From an uncultured Myxococcales bacterium (GTDB lineage Bacteria; Myxococcota_A; UBA9042; DTJE01): a stretch of DNA of 64,000 bases. The position numbers and the translations under genes were made by a program. This document shows, piece by piece, positions 51,880 to 62,055 of this stretch (its first letter is position 1; each line of letters opens with the position of its first letter). The stretch is taken from positions 1 to 64,000 of the forward strand of contig CAINDP010000135.1 in assembly GCA_903847405.1 (NCBI GenBank). Direction: 5' to 3'. The notes below the pieces were generated by a model. The model made no database searches and was not told where the DNA came from. It saw only the letters and a program-made list of their open reading frames with translations.

Positions 51880-52677
51880 ATGACCCCCTGCCGGATCACG
51901 CTGGTCGGCGCGGCGACGACGTTGCTGGAACTGGGCTCCTTCCGCCTGGTGACGGACCCCGTATTCGACCCGGAAGGCGGGCGCTACACGTTGCGGGTGC
52001 TGGGCGGGGTGCCGATCGGCATGCGGAAGACCACGGGCCCGGCCATTCCCCCGGAGGCGCTGGGACGGGTGGACGCGGTGCTGCTCAGCCACGACCAGCA
52101 CCAGGACAACCTGGACGATTCGGGGCGCCGCCTGGTGGCATCGGTCGCGCGCACCTTGACGACGCCGGCGGCCGCGCGGCGCCTGGGCGGATCGGCCCTG
52201 GGGCTGGCCCCCTGGGAATCCACCGAACTGGTCGGCGACGACGGCGCGCGGCTGCGAATCACGGCGACCCCCGCCCGCCACGGGCCGCCGGGCAGCCAGT
52301 TCCTGGTCGGGGCCGTGACCGGCTTCTTCCTGGAGTGGGACGGCCAGCGCAACGGCGGCCTGTACATCAGTGGCGACACGGTCCGCTTCCGGGGACTGCG
52401 GGAGGTCGGCGCGCGCCTGCGGGTGCACACCGCCGTGCTTCATGTCGGGGGTGCGCAGTTTGGATTGTCGGGCCCGGTGCGGTACACGATGCGGGCGCGC
52501 CACGTGGCGGCGGTGGCCCGCGACGTCGGGGCGCGCGAGGTGATCCCGATCCACTACGAAGGCTGGCGGCATTTCCGCGAGGCGGAGTCGGATGCCCGGG
52601 CCGCCCTGGAGTCCGCGGCGCTGCCCTGCCCCCTGCGGTGGATCGCCCGGGGTCAGACGCTGGATCTGGCGTTGTGA
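51880..52677 (+). CDS. Metallo-beta-lactamase-fold hydrolase (UlaG-like group)
   Basis: 265 aa. The metal-binding loop reads SHDQHQDNLD, the HDxHxDN variant of the usual HxHxDH. Later ligands are probable in the ISGDT segment (Asp) and a C-terminal His in PIHYEGW. This fits a UlaG-like MBL subgroup with unknown substrate. ATG 51880 has GGAGG and a TAGAAT -10 (51851-51856) without a clear -35. The end overlaps the convergent phospholipase gene by 25 bp. Confidence 0.85.
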   Translation: MTPCRITLVGAATTLLELGSFRLVTDPVFDPEGGRYTLRVLGGVPIGMRKTTGPAIPPEALGRVDAVLLSHDQHQDNLDDSGRRLVASVARTLTTPAAARRLGGSALGLAPWESTELVGDDGARLRITATPARHGPPGSQFLVGAVTGFFLEWDGQRNGGLYISGDTVRFRGLREVGARLRVHTAVLHVGGAQFGLSGPVRYTMRARHVAAVARDVGAREVIPIHYEGWRHFREAESDARAALESAALPCPLRWIARGQTLDLAL

Positions 52678-54149
52678 TCGACCCGTCCCGGGCGCCGCAG
52701 CCGCGTCGCGGCCGCCACCACGACCAGCATCAGGCCGATCAGCAGCATTCCCGGATGCGCAGACCCGCCCGTCCGCTGCGCCTGGCACCCGCTGCTGCTC
52801 TTGCCGACCACCGGGGCCGTATCCACCGCGACGACGTCCGGCGTGTTGCCGACATCCCCGCCGGCCTCGATCACGTCCGCGACCGGCTCGACGGCGTCGA
52901 CCGCCTCGACGGCCTCCGTCGTCTCGACCGCTTCGATCTCCTCGGCGCCCGGTTCGATGACCTCCTCGATCGCCTCGACCGTCTCGACCGTCTCGACGAT
53001 CGGCGGGGGCAGGGTCCCGAACGTGAAGGTGTAACTGGTCGCCAGCGGCACCCCCTTCCAGTCGTTCAGCGGCAGCCCGACGGTCACCGTGTACTCCGCG
53101 TCCGCCTCCCAGTCCCCGACGGGCTTCACGTTCACCAGGTGCGAGTTCGACCCGTAGAACACCTTCACCGTGACGGGGTGGACCGCGCCGCCCTTGCGGG
53201 TGACCACGACGCTGTCCGGGCCCAGGCTGGACGGATCCAGCCCGTGCGGCATGGCGAACGAAACCCACGATTCGGGGTTCGTCGCGTCCAGGGCCTGGTT
53301 CCAGGACGAGCGGTTGGTGAAGAACGTGTCCAGCAGTGGCGTGTCGAAGGCCGTGTCCCCGTTCAGGCGCGCCCACAGCACCTGCCAGTAGCTCGCGACC
53401 GCCGGGCCGCAGGTCGGAGGACTGCCGGCCGCGTCCAGGTTGTCCTGGTTCCCGCAGGCCCAGGGGTAGATCGTCATGTAGTTGGCCACGATGGCCGGAT
53501 CCGCGGCCTCGGTCGTCGCGTGCGTGATGGCGAATGCAACCAGGCTGTGTCCCAGCCGGATCGTGTCGGGGTCCACCTGGTAGCCGTCCAGCGTTGCGTA
53601 CAGGGGCGCCAGGTCATCGGCGGGGACCCACGACACCGGGACCTCCATCGGCCCCTTCGCCGCGGCGAAGCACACGTCCGTGCTGCCGTCCACGCCATAC
53701 GGCGTCGCGTTGGAACGGTTCTCGTCATAGTGCTCGTGCCGCTGCAGGTACATGCCGTCGTACAACTGGTCCGTCATGCCGTGGGTCGCCATGCCCATCA
53801 GGAACGCGATGTGCTGGGCCGCCTCCTGCGACCAGGGCTGCGAGTAGTTGGTCTGGATCCACTGCAGGTAGGTCAGGTGGAAGGGTTCCCAGTGGCTGGT
53901 TTCCCCGTACCCGTCGTCCACAGCGTACCCCCCATCGGGATACATGGCGCCGTTCCGCAGGATTTCCACCAGGTCCGGCTGGCTCAGCAGGCTGCGCAGG
54001 TCGCCCGCGGGCAGGTACTGCAGCGAGTCCGTGGCCACCCACACATGCGAGTAGTTCCCGTTGGCCCAGGCCGCCGGGCAGGGCAGCGCCAGCCCGATCA
54101 GCAGCACCCAGGCGCCCAGCCACGACGACATCCACGATCCTGCACGCAC
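52653..54149 (-). CDS. Zinc-dependent phospholipase C-like exported protein with MYXO-CTERM-like tail
   Basis: 498 aa from GTG 54149 (GGAGG, 5-nt spacing); ATG 54131 is an alternative. The signal peptide ends near AWAN. The catalytic-like domain (about 25-290) has NYSHVWVATDSL, SHWEPFHLTYLQW and FLMGMATHGMTDQLYDG, giving the His/Asp zinc ligands of the phospholipase C/S1-P1-type fold. An SbsA-like Ig domain (about 325-405) follows, then a linker of Val-Glu-Thr/Ala repeats, Cys in SSSGCQAQ, a membrane helix and an Arg-rich end. The frame is open far upstream only as a shadow of tamB. Confidence 0.88.
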   Translation of the reverse strand: MRAGSWMSSWLGAWVLLIGLALPCPAAWANGNYSHVWVATDSLQYLPAGDLRSLLSQPDLVEILRNGAMYPDGGYAVDDGYGETSHWEPFHLTYLQWIQTNYSQPWSQEAAQHIAFLMGMATHGMTDQLYDGMYLQRHEHYDENRSNATPYGVDGSTDVCFAAAKGPMEVPVSWVPADDLAPLYATLDGYQVDPDTIRLGHSLVAFAITHATTEAADPAIVANYMTIYPWACGNQDNLDAAGSPPTCGPAVASYWQVLWARLNGDTAFDTPLLDTFFTNRSSWNQALDATNPESWVSFAMPHGLDPSSLGPDSVVVTRKGGAVHPVTVKVFYGSNSHLVNVKPVGDWEADAEYTVTVGLPLNDWKGVPLATSYTFTFGTLPPPIVETVETVEAIEEVIEPGAEEIEAVETTEAVEAVDAVEPVADVIEAGGDVGNTPDVVAVDTAPVVGKSSSGCQAQRTGGSAHPGMLLIGLMLVVVAAATRLRRPGRVDHNARSSV

Positions 54150-54317
54150 AGGCACCTCCAGCGGTGACGAAAGCCACGGTCCAGGTTCGGGGAATTCTAC
54201 CGGACGTGCCGGGCGCGGCAAGTGGCCCTGGCCCCGGATCGTTCCCGGGTGCGCCCGCCATGTAACCCTTCCTCGGGGGGTCTGATATCCTCGTTCCGAC
54301 CCTCTTGAACCGGATTC

Positions 54318-57300
54318 ATGGGGAAAGGACGTCGAATCCTGCGAACCGTGGCGGTCGGCCTGTACCTGGCCGTGACGCGCGCGATCCTTCTGGTCATCGT
54401 CCTGGTCCCGTCCCTGTACTTCCTTCTGAACTCCAGCCCCTTCCCGGGCCAGTTGACGCGCTTCCTGCGGACGGTCCTGCCCGGGACCATCGAAATCGGG
54501 ACCCTCCAGATCGCCCCGATCCCGTGGAAGGTCGACATCCTCGACGTGCGCATCCGGGCCCCGGACGGCGAATCCATCATTGCGGTCGGGACGTTGCGGG
54601 TCACCGTGGACCTGGTGCCGCTGGTGCGCTGGGTCGCCGGCAAGGATCCCGACATCGTGGTCCACCTGCCGGAGGTGCGCCTCTACGACTACGAGGCGAT
54701 GATCGATTTCAACCCGGATGGCCACCTCAGGCTGGTGGACGCCTTCAGCGCACCCAGGGACCCGAACGACCCTCCGCCCCCACCGCCGACCGGTCCGAAG
54801 CAGGCCGTGCGGCTGGTCTTCGACCGGGTCGTCGGCGAGCGCGGATCCTGCCGGGTGTCGTTTCCCGAGTGGGACGTCCGGGTCGAGGACATCGCCCTGG
54901 AGGCCCGGTTCGAGCTGGAAACCGCCCCCACGACGCACGTCAAGGTGACCTCCTCCCGCGTGGCGTGGACCCATGGCATCGGGCACGTCCGCGCCGCGCC
55001 ACGGGCCTCGATCATCCCGCGGGAGATCGTCCTGGGGCAGGGCGGTGTCGAGGGATTCGTCTACGACTGGGACCGCATCTCGTACCAGCACGCGGCCTTC
55101 GCGTTCCCGGGCATGGACCTGGACTCCCGCAACGGCTTTCTGGCCTGGTCCGAAAACCTGCGCTACCAGGGCGAGGCCGATCTGGCGTTCGCCGACGGCA
55201 GCCCGCTGATCCAGACGGCAACCGGCGGGAAGGTGACGGGACCCCTGCGGGTGGACGTGGACGGCCGGGGCGACGCCTTCGACCCCCGCTTCACGCTGAA
55301 CGTGACCTCCCCCGGAATGGCCCTTTCCGGCGTGGACCTGGGGCGCGTCGAGATGGCGCTGACGGGCGGCCGCGAGGAAACGGGCCGGTACGCGTTCCAG
55401 GGGATTCGCTTCGTCACCGATTCGTCCCGCGGGAAGGTCAAACTGGATGGCGGCGTGTTCTATCCGTATGGCAGTTCCGAGGGAATCGCCGCGGACGGCG
55501 CCTTCGTCCTCGATACCGAAGGGTTGAGCGTTCCGACGCTGCTGAGGGACCTGGGAGTCGAGCCGCCCGGGCCCCCGGTCCCGCTGCCCCGGGCCGTGTC
55601 GGGGCGCCTGCAGGTCCGCGCCGAGGTGGCGTCCTGGGCCACGGGGGTCGCGTCGGCACATGTCAGCGGTTCCCTCGAGGGGCTCCTTTCCCCCGGGACG
55701 CTGCTGGCGGGGTCCGACGTGTCCGTGACGCTGGACGCCTCGGTGAATGTCACCGGCGACTACACCCGTCCGGCCATCCGTGTCGAGGAACTCGCGATCG
55801 ATTCGGGCCCGGACGCGTTGAAGGCCCGGGGCACGGTGGACCTGGAACGCGGTGAACTGGACGTGTCCGGCCACGTGGACAAGGACCTGAAATCCCTGCT
55901 GTCCGCCCTGGGGATGCGGGGCCGGGGCCGCGCGACGCTGTCCGATCTGCGCGTGCGCGGTCCGCTGAAGGCGCCCGGCGCCAGCGCCCTGGCCACCGTG
56001 ACGGGCCTGTCCATCGACCCCTGGGAGGTCGATCAGGCCAGGGCCCGCCTGTCGTGGAAGGAGGGTTCGCTGTCCCTGTCGACGCTGGAGGCATCGACCC
56101 CGTACGGTGCCCTGACCGCGTCCGATGTCGCCGTTCGCCTCCTGGATCCGAAGACGTCCCGGCGTCTTGCCTCCCCCCGCCTGTCGGTCCGCCAGGCCCT
56201 GATGCCGGCCCTGGATCTGGCCCGCCTTCCCCCGCTGAAGGACGGCCCCGTGAAGGGCAAGGCCTCGCTGGAGGTGGACCGGCTGGACCTGGATCTGGGG
56301 AACCCGCTGCAGACGCTGGACGGTACGATCAGTGCGTCGGCGCCCTGGATGGTGGTGGCGGGTCGTCCGCTGCAGGGCGTGAGCGTCCAGGCGACGGCCG
56401 CCGCCGGCGTCGTCACCCTGTCGTCGGTGGCTGCGTCCCTGAAGGGCGGTGGGCGCGCCCGGGTGACCGGCACGCTGGACCTTCCGGCCGGCCGTTTCGA
56501 CGCGATCCTGGACGGGGAGGACCTGTCCCTGCCGGTCGTGGCCGGAATGAAGCAGGACGGCGCCCTGAAGGGGGTCGTGAACGTCCATGCGACGGCCTCG
56601 GGCCCCTACCTGGACCCGGTCCTGGACGCGCACGTCGATGCCAACGGCGTGGCCTACAACGATCAGCGCTTCGGGGACCTGTCGATCGACGCCGCCCGCA
56701 ACTCCGGCGGCGACCTGATGCTGTCCAGCGATCGCTTCCTGCCCCGGATGCACCTGAACGAGGCCTCGGGGCTGACCTGGGCCGACGGGCACTTCACGGG
56801 CCTCGTCGTGATGATCGACCTGAACCGCGTCACCCCCCAGGACATCCTGCCCTCGATCAAGCCGCGGGATCTGTGGGGGCAGGTGACGGGCAACCTCCAG
56901 GTCCGCATGGGCTTCGGCTCGGGCGGCACGCTGGAAGCCGCGCTGACGTCCCCGCCCGACGGCCTTCGCCTGGGCTTCTTCGACCGCGAGGTCGTGCTGA
57001 AGAACGTCGAGAAGCTGGTGGTCGCGGTCCAGCGCGACGGTTCGGTCAGCGTCACCGGCCTGGCGCTGGACGACGGCCGGGATGTCCTGCGGGTCTGCGG
57101 GACCGTGCTGGACCCGGACGGGAACATGCGCCTGTGGGTCCGGGGTCCGGTGGGCGCCTACTGGCTGCGGCAGTTCGGGTCCGTGTTCTCGGTGTCCGAC
57201 GGCTACGTGCGCCTTTCGGGGGCCCCCGGCGCGACGGTCGGGGCGGCGCCTCCCGGCTGCGGGCCGACCCTTGCGGAAGGCGACGGCCCCCTGGTGGTCA

Positions 57301-58655
57301 GCGGCACGTTCGCGCGACCGCTGGTCGACGGCGAGGTCCGGGTCGGCGGGATCGAGATCGGGATCCGGAACTTCGGCGACGTGCTGCGGGTCCAGGATGG
57401 CGGCCGCATCCTGCTGTCGTCGTCCGACGGGCGCCTGAGGGCGTCGATTCCCCAGGACGGTTGGGTCCGGGGAACCCTGGGTGACGGCACGTTCACCCTC
57501 CATGGCGACGCCGCCTTCGACGGCCTCGTGCCGACCGAGGGCGAAATCCAGCTGGACGGGGCGGGCCTGCGCTACGTTTCGGCGGGCGAGTACTTCCTGG
57601 TGGGCAACCCCTCGGTGACGGCGCAGTTCGAGGGCCTGGGCACGCCGGGACAGTCGCGACTGCGCATCTCGGGCCGCGTCGCGATCACGGAAGGCTCGTA
57701 CCACAAGAACTTCGGCATCGTCGGCCGTTCCTTCTCGGGCCTCGCGGGTCCCCGGGTCGCCGCGCGCCAGGGACGGTCGCTGGAGGATGCCGTGCCGTGG
57801 CTGGCCGACGCGGATCTGGACCTGGCCGTGACCGCACCCCGGTTCGGTGTCCGCAGCAAACTGGACGTCGGCTCCACGGACTTCGACATCTCGATGGACC
57901 TCCGGGTCAAGGGCAAGGTGAAGGCCCCCGAACTGTGGAACCGCGTGGAAATCCTGCCGGGCGGCACCGTGACCTACGAGGTGGTCCGCCGGGTGTTCGA
58001 GGTGGTCCGGGGCCGGGTGGACTTCGACGGTCCTCCGGGCCAGCCGCTGGTGGACCTGACGGCCCGGACCTTCATCCAGATCCAGGGCGCCTCGACGCAG
58101 TCCACGGCGGTCGCCTCGCGTTTCGACCCCGACGCCGCGATGTCCGGGGCCCTGACCCAGGGGATCCAGGTCAGCCTGAAGGTCGCGGGGCGCTATCCCG
58201 ACCTGGACATCACCCTGGCGTCGAACTCCAAGGCCTACAACCAGACGGACCTGCAGTACCTGGTCCTGACGGGAGCCCTGCCCCAGGGCGGCGTGGCGGG
58301 CAGCGCGGGCCAGGTGTTCAACGTCGGCCTCCTGACCGAGGAAGTGACGGGCGTCGTGACCCGGCTGCTGCTGGGATCCCTGGTGGACGCCATCAATCTG
58401 GGCGTCAGCCCCGCGGGGGGGGTCAGCGTGGACGTGATCGCGCACCTCGGGTCGCGCCTGCGGTTCGAAACGCAGGTGCAACAGACCACGGGGGCGGGTT
58501 CCGCCTGGTACACGGCCGGGTTCCACGTGCGCCTGACGGATTACCTGTCCCTGGAAGGGCGGGTCCTGTCGGTGTCCCAGGGCGCGTTCGACAAGTCCGT
58601 GGAGGCCGGCAACAAGTACGAAACGAAACTGCGGTTCCGAATCCCGATCGAGTAG
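54318..58655 (+). CDS. tamB: TamB-family translocation and assembly protein
   Basis: 1445 aa, near the usual length. One N-terminal membrane helix (about 10-37) anchors it in the inner membrane, followed by a very long beta-helical periplasmic region of repeated strands. The C-terminal ~300 residues match the TamB/DUF490 domain (VEILPGGTVTYEVVRR, DLTARTFIQIQGAS and a final amphipathic barrel-like segment). TamB bridges the envelope with an Omp85 partner, and that partner gene follows directly. It moves lipids or helps insert outer-membrane proteins. Confidence 0.93.
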   Translation: MGKGRRILRTVAVGLYLAVTRAILLVIVLVPSLYFLLNSSPFPGQLTRFLRTVLPGTIEIGTLQIAPIPWKVDILDVRIRAPDGESIIAVGTLRVTVDLVPLVRWVAGKDPDIVVHLPEVRLYDYEAMIDFNPDGHLRLVDAFSAPRDPNDPPPPPPTGPKQAVRLVFDRVVGERGSCRVSFPEWDVRVEDIALEARFELETAPTTHVKVTSSRVAWTHGIGHVRAAPRASIIPREIVLGQGGVEGFVYDWDRISYQHAAFAFPGMDLDSRNGFLAWSENLRYQGEADLAFADGSPLIQTATGGKVTGPLRVDVDGRGDAFDPRFTLNVTSPGMALSGVDLGRVEMALTGGREETGRYAFQGIRFVTDSSRGKVKLDGGVFYPYGSSEGIAADGAFVLDTEGLSVPTLLRDLGVEPPGPPVPLPRAVSGRLQVRAEVASWATGVASAHVSGSLEGLLSPGTLLAGSDVSVTLDASVNVTGDYTRPAIRVEELAIDSGPDALKARGTVDLERGELDVSGHVDKDLKSLLSALGMRGRGRATLSDLRVRGPLKAPGASALATVTGLSIDPWEVDQARARLSWKEGSLSLSTLEASTPYGALTASDVAVRLLDPKTSRRLASPRLSVRQALMPALDLARLPPLKDGPVKGKASLEVDRLDLDLGNPLQTLDGTISASAPWMVVAGRPLQGVSVQATAAAGVVTLSSVAASLKGGGRARVTGTLDLPAGRFDAILDGEDLSLPVVAGMKQDGALKGVVNVHATASGPYLDPVLDAHVDANGVAYNDQRFGDLSIDAARNSGGDLMLSSDRFLPRMHLNEASGLTWADGHFTGLVVMIDLNRVTPQDILPSIKPRDLWGQVTGNLQVRMGFGSGGTLEAALTSPPDGLRLGFFDREVVLKNVEKLVVAVQRDGSVSVTGLALDDGRDVLRVCGTVLDPDGNMRLWVRGPVGAYWLRQFGSVFSVSDGYVRLSGAPGATVGAAPPGCGPTLAEGDGPLVVSGTFARPLVDGEVRVGGIEIGIRNFGDVLRVQDGGRILLSSSDGRLRASIPQDGWVRGTLGDGTFTLHGDAAFDGLVPTEGEIQLDGAGLRYVSAGEYFLVGNPSVTAQFEGLGTPGQSRLRISGRVAITEGSYHKNFGIVGRSFSGLAGPRVAARQGRSLEDAVPWLADADLDLAVTAPRFGVRSKLDVGSTDFDISMDLRVKGKVKAPELWNRVEILPGGTVTYEVVRRVFEVVRGRVDFDGPPGQPLVDLTARTFIQIQGASTQSTAVASRFDPDAAMSGALTQGIQVSLKVAGRYPDLDITLASNSKAYNQTDLQYLVLTGALPQGGVAGSAGQVFNVGLLTEEVTGVVTRLLLGSLVDAINLGVSPAGGVSVDVIAHLGSRLRFETQVQQTTGAGSAWYTAGFHVRLTDYLSLEGRVLSVSQGAFDKSVEAGNKYETKLRFRIPIE

Positions 58656-58667
58656 GTGGTGGCCCGG

Positions 58668-61600
58668 ATGTCGGTGCGAGGCTGGATGGTGGTTGCGGCG
58701 GCCCTGGGGGCACTGATCCCCGGGGGTTCCCGTGCCGCGCCCGCGCCCGCGACCACGCCCGCTCCGGTCCCGACCTTCCAGGCGCCGCCGACGGACACGA
58801 TCGGGATCCCGGAACTGGTGAAGGAACCCGTTCCCGACGCCTGCGCCGAGGGGCCGATCGTCGCCGCGGAACTGGAGGGTTGCCGGGTCCGCGGCTGCGA
58901 TGACGCGGCCTTCGTCGCAGGGGTCCTGGATCTGGCCGACCTGGTCCCGGGGACCGTGCTGACCCCGGAACGCAGCGCGGCCGGCCTTCGGCGCCTGGAG
59001 CGGATGGGCTTCTTCCGCACGGCCGCCGTGGTCTGCGAACCCGTCGTCGGGGGCGTGTCGGTCGTCCTGAAGGTCGAGGTCGCCCGCCGCCTGCGCCGCC
59101 TGAAGGTCAAGGGGAACTCCCACTTCGACGACAGCGAGGTGCTGGGCCGCCTGGCCATGGTGTCCGGCGACCGCTTCGATCCGAAGGATGCCACGATGGC
59201 GGACGCCCTGGTGCGGGCCCGCGATGCCGTGCGCCGCGCCTACCAGGAGGAAGGGTTCACCGGCACGGATGTGACCGTGCGGATGTTCGACGTCGGGGAG
59301 TCCCAGGAGGACCTCGAAATCGGCATCGAGGAGGGCAGCCGCGTCAAGATCCGCGAGGTCCTGACGTCCCTGCGCCCCGCCCGCCCCGATGATCCGGGCG
59401 CCTCTTCCGGCGCCGAGGGATGCCCGGTCATCCGCGAACGCGACCTTCGCAAGTGGACGGAACTGGGCTCGGCCACGACGCTGACCGAGCGGACCATTCC
59501 GAACACCGTCAGCCGTCTGACCAAGGCGTTGCGGTCCCTGGGCTTCACGGGAGTCCGGGTCAAGGCGGTCTTCGAGACCGCCACCGAGGCGCTGCGCGTC
59601 GAAGCGACCTACGACGCCTGCTACCTGCTGCGCTTCTACAGCCGCGACCGCGCCCGGCCGGGCCGCGAAGGCTTTTCCTCCCTGAAGGACGAGGATCTGC
59701 TGCACGCGCTTCCCTTCGGCGATTCGGGGGTGTTCGATCTGACCGAGGCGGCTCTGGGTCGCGAGTCGGTCCGCGCCCACTTCGAGAACCGCGGATACCT
59801 GTTCGCCGACGTGGTGCTGGACTACCGGACGCGCCGGGGACCCTCGTCCGCCGCCGACCCGGACGAGGTGCCGACCGTCGACGACATTCCCTGGGGCCCG
59901 CACGTGGCCGGCCGCATCTCGTACCTCGTCAGCCGGGGCGGCCGGGTGGAAATCCGGAAGGTGCTGCTGGCCGGCGTGAAGTCCCTCCCCCGTCGAGCGC
60001 GTTCGCGAGGTCATGGGCACGAAGGAATACGATTTCTTCGGGGATTCAGGGGCGGTCCTGCCCGAGCAGGTGTTCGCGGACCTGGACCAGGTCCGGCGGC
60101 TGTACCTCGAGGAAGGCTTCCGCGAGATGCGCTTCCAGGGGACGGTCGAGGGTGCCCGGCGCGTGCGCCTGACCTCCACCGAGGGTGCGACCACGGTCTT
60201 CACCTACGCTTCCGAGGACAAGGCGTTCCAGGTCGTCGTCCCGTCGGGCGACACCGAGGGCGTGCGGGTGCGCATCGGCGTCGAGGAGGGCGCGCGCAGC
60301 ACGATGGGCGCCATCGACCTGACGGGCATCGCGCTGCGGTCGGTGAAGCAGGCCCGGAACGTCCTGGACCTGCATCCCGGGGGCCCCTTCTCGCCCACCC
60401 GGGTCCGGGCGGCAGTCCAGCGCCTGACGCGGTGGTATGCCGCGGCGGGCTACCTCCGGACCTCGGTGAAGGTGGCGTGCGGCCCGGCCGAGGCGACCGA
60501 GCCGTGCGACCTGGAAAAGGTCCAGGATCGCGTCGTCGCGCTGCGGATCGCGGTGGACGAGGGAACGCCCGCGACCATCGGCGCGGTGTTCGTCCAGGGA
60601 CTGAACCGGACGATCCGCGACACGGTGACGTCGCGCCTTCCGGGTCCGGGCCAGCCCTACGACGTGGTGCGGGTGGCGGAAGGCGTGCGGTTCCTGAACA
60701 ACCTGGGAATCTTCACGTCGGTGCAGGTCACCGCCCTGGGCCCGGACGAGGATCCCCCCCGGGACCGCGTGGCGCTGGTCATCGAGTGCCGGGAGCAGAA
60801 GAGCCAGTTCGTGGACATCGCGGTCGGCTTCGAGACCCTCAGCGGCGACCGGACCAGTTCGTCGATGCCCAAGGGCGTCACGGACGGTCTGTCGACCTCG
60901 ATTGCCCTGTCCGACCTTTCGACGTCGGGCTCCGGCCGGACCCTGGACCTGCCCCTCCCCGACATCCTGTTGACGGTCGAGGCCCGGTACGTCGATCAGA
61001 ACTTCCTGGGTCGCGGGAAACGCCTGTACCTGCCGGTGAAATACGGCCTGTCGTTCACCGCCTGGGATCGGTACGCGTCGTTCGCGCCGACGTACCTGGA
61101 CCCGAACTTCTTTTCCAAGGGCCTGTCCTTCCGGGTGACGCCGTTCGCCCTGTACGACCGGGCCACCACGCGCCTGGACCAGGTGCAGTTCGGGGCCGAG
61201 TTCGTCGTGTCCCGGGAACTGGTCAAGCACCTGTACGGGTCGTTGGCCTGGGAAACCGGCGTGGTGCGGACGCGGGATCCCGGCATCCCCGGTGCCACCT
61301 ATTCGTCGTGGCGGTACGAAAACAAGATCGTCCCGACGCTGACCTACGACCGCCTGGATCACCCGATCGATCCCCGGAACGGCGGCTTCCTGCAGGTGTC
61401 GCTGGCGTACATCAACGCCCTCAGCCAGGGGAACTTCCTGAAGTACGAAGTGCTGGCCAAGGGGTTCGTGACGATCCGGAAGTTCCTCACCATCGGCCTG
61501 ACCGCGCACTACGGCGGGTCCAAGGCGCTGGGCGGCGAGGGGCAGTTGCCCGCCGAGGAACGCTATTCCCTGGGAGGCAATCGCGGGGTGCGAGGCTTCG

Positions 61601-62055
61601 CGAACGACGGCGTGGCCCAGTACAACCCGGACGGCAGCCTGCGCGTGGCCACGGTCATGAACCAGAAGACGAACGCGGACGGCACCGTGTATATCGACCC
61701 GGGCACCGGGCAGCCGGTCTTGACCCCGTCGATCACCAAGATCAACAGCGCGGACACGGTGGTGTCGGGAAGCCTGGAACTGCGGTTCCCGATCCTGCGC
61801 AGCCTGGACCTTCACGGCGCCCTGTTCTACGACGTCGGCGCGCTGGCCGAAAGCCCGACCGATCTGCACGCGAAGTCCCTGCGCCACTCGGTGGGCGTGG
61901 GCTTGCGCTACCTGCTGGGGGGCGTGGTGCCGATCCGCCTGGACTACGGGATCATCCTCGATCGCCGGTGCAAGAACGTCGATTCCACGACAGGGAAGTG
62001 CTCGGCCCGCGAAGAGGTCGGCAACATCCACTTCGGGGTGCTCTACACCTTCTGA
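58668..62055 (+). CDS. Omp85/BamA-TamA family outer-membrane protein (frameshifted in this sequence)
   Basis: About 1129 aa when the frameshift is repaired. The signal peptide (near SRAA) precedes several POTRA domains (about 75-720) and a C-terminal 16-strand barrel. The Omp85 motif GVRGF lies in the YSLGGNRGVRGFAND region, and the protein ends in LYTF. The first frame runs from 58668 to about 59990 and the second from there to 62055. The break sits in a run of five C (59987-59991); four would restore frame. Directly after tamB, it is the likely TamA-type partner. A GTG at 58656 is an alternative start. Confidence 0.9.
59986..59991 (+). other. Frameshift site in the Omp85 gene (C homopolymer)
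   Basis: The sequence TCCCCC carries one C too many for the frame. Removing one C joins AGVKSLP directly to VERVREVMGTKEY, an uninterrupted POTRA-like strand-helix boundary. Both sides have strong coding character. A homopolymer error in sequencing is most likely; true phase variation is possible. Confidence 0.85.

Noticed and set aside
52653-60203. A 7.5-kb minus-strand open frame of about 2500 codons
   Set aside because: Only the last ~500 codons (from 54149) look like a protein with a signal peptide; the rest is antisense to tamB and the Omp85 gene and is His/Arg/Gln/Pro low-complexity shadow sequence.
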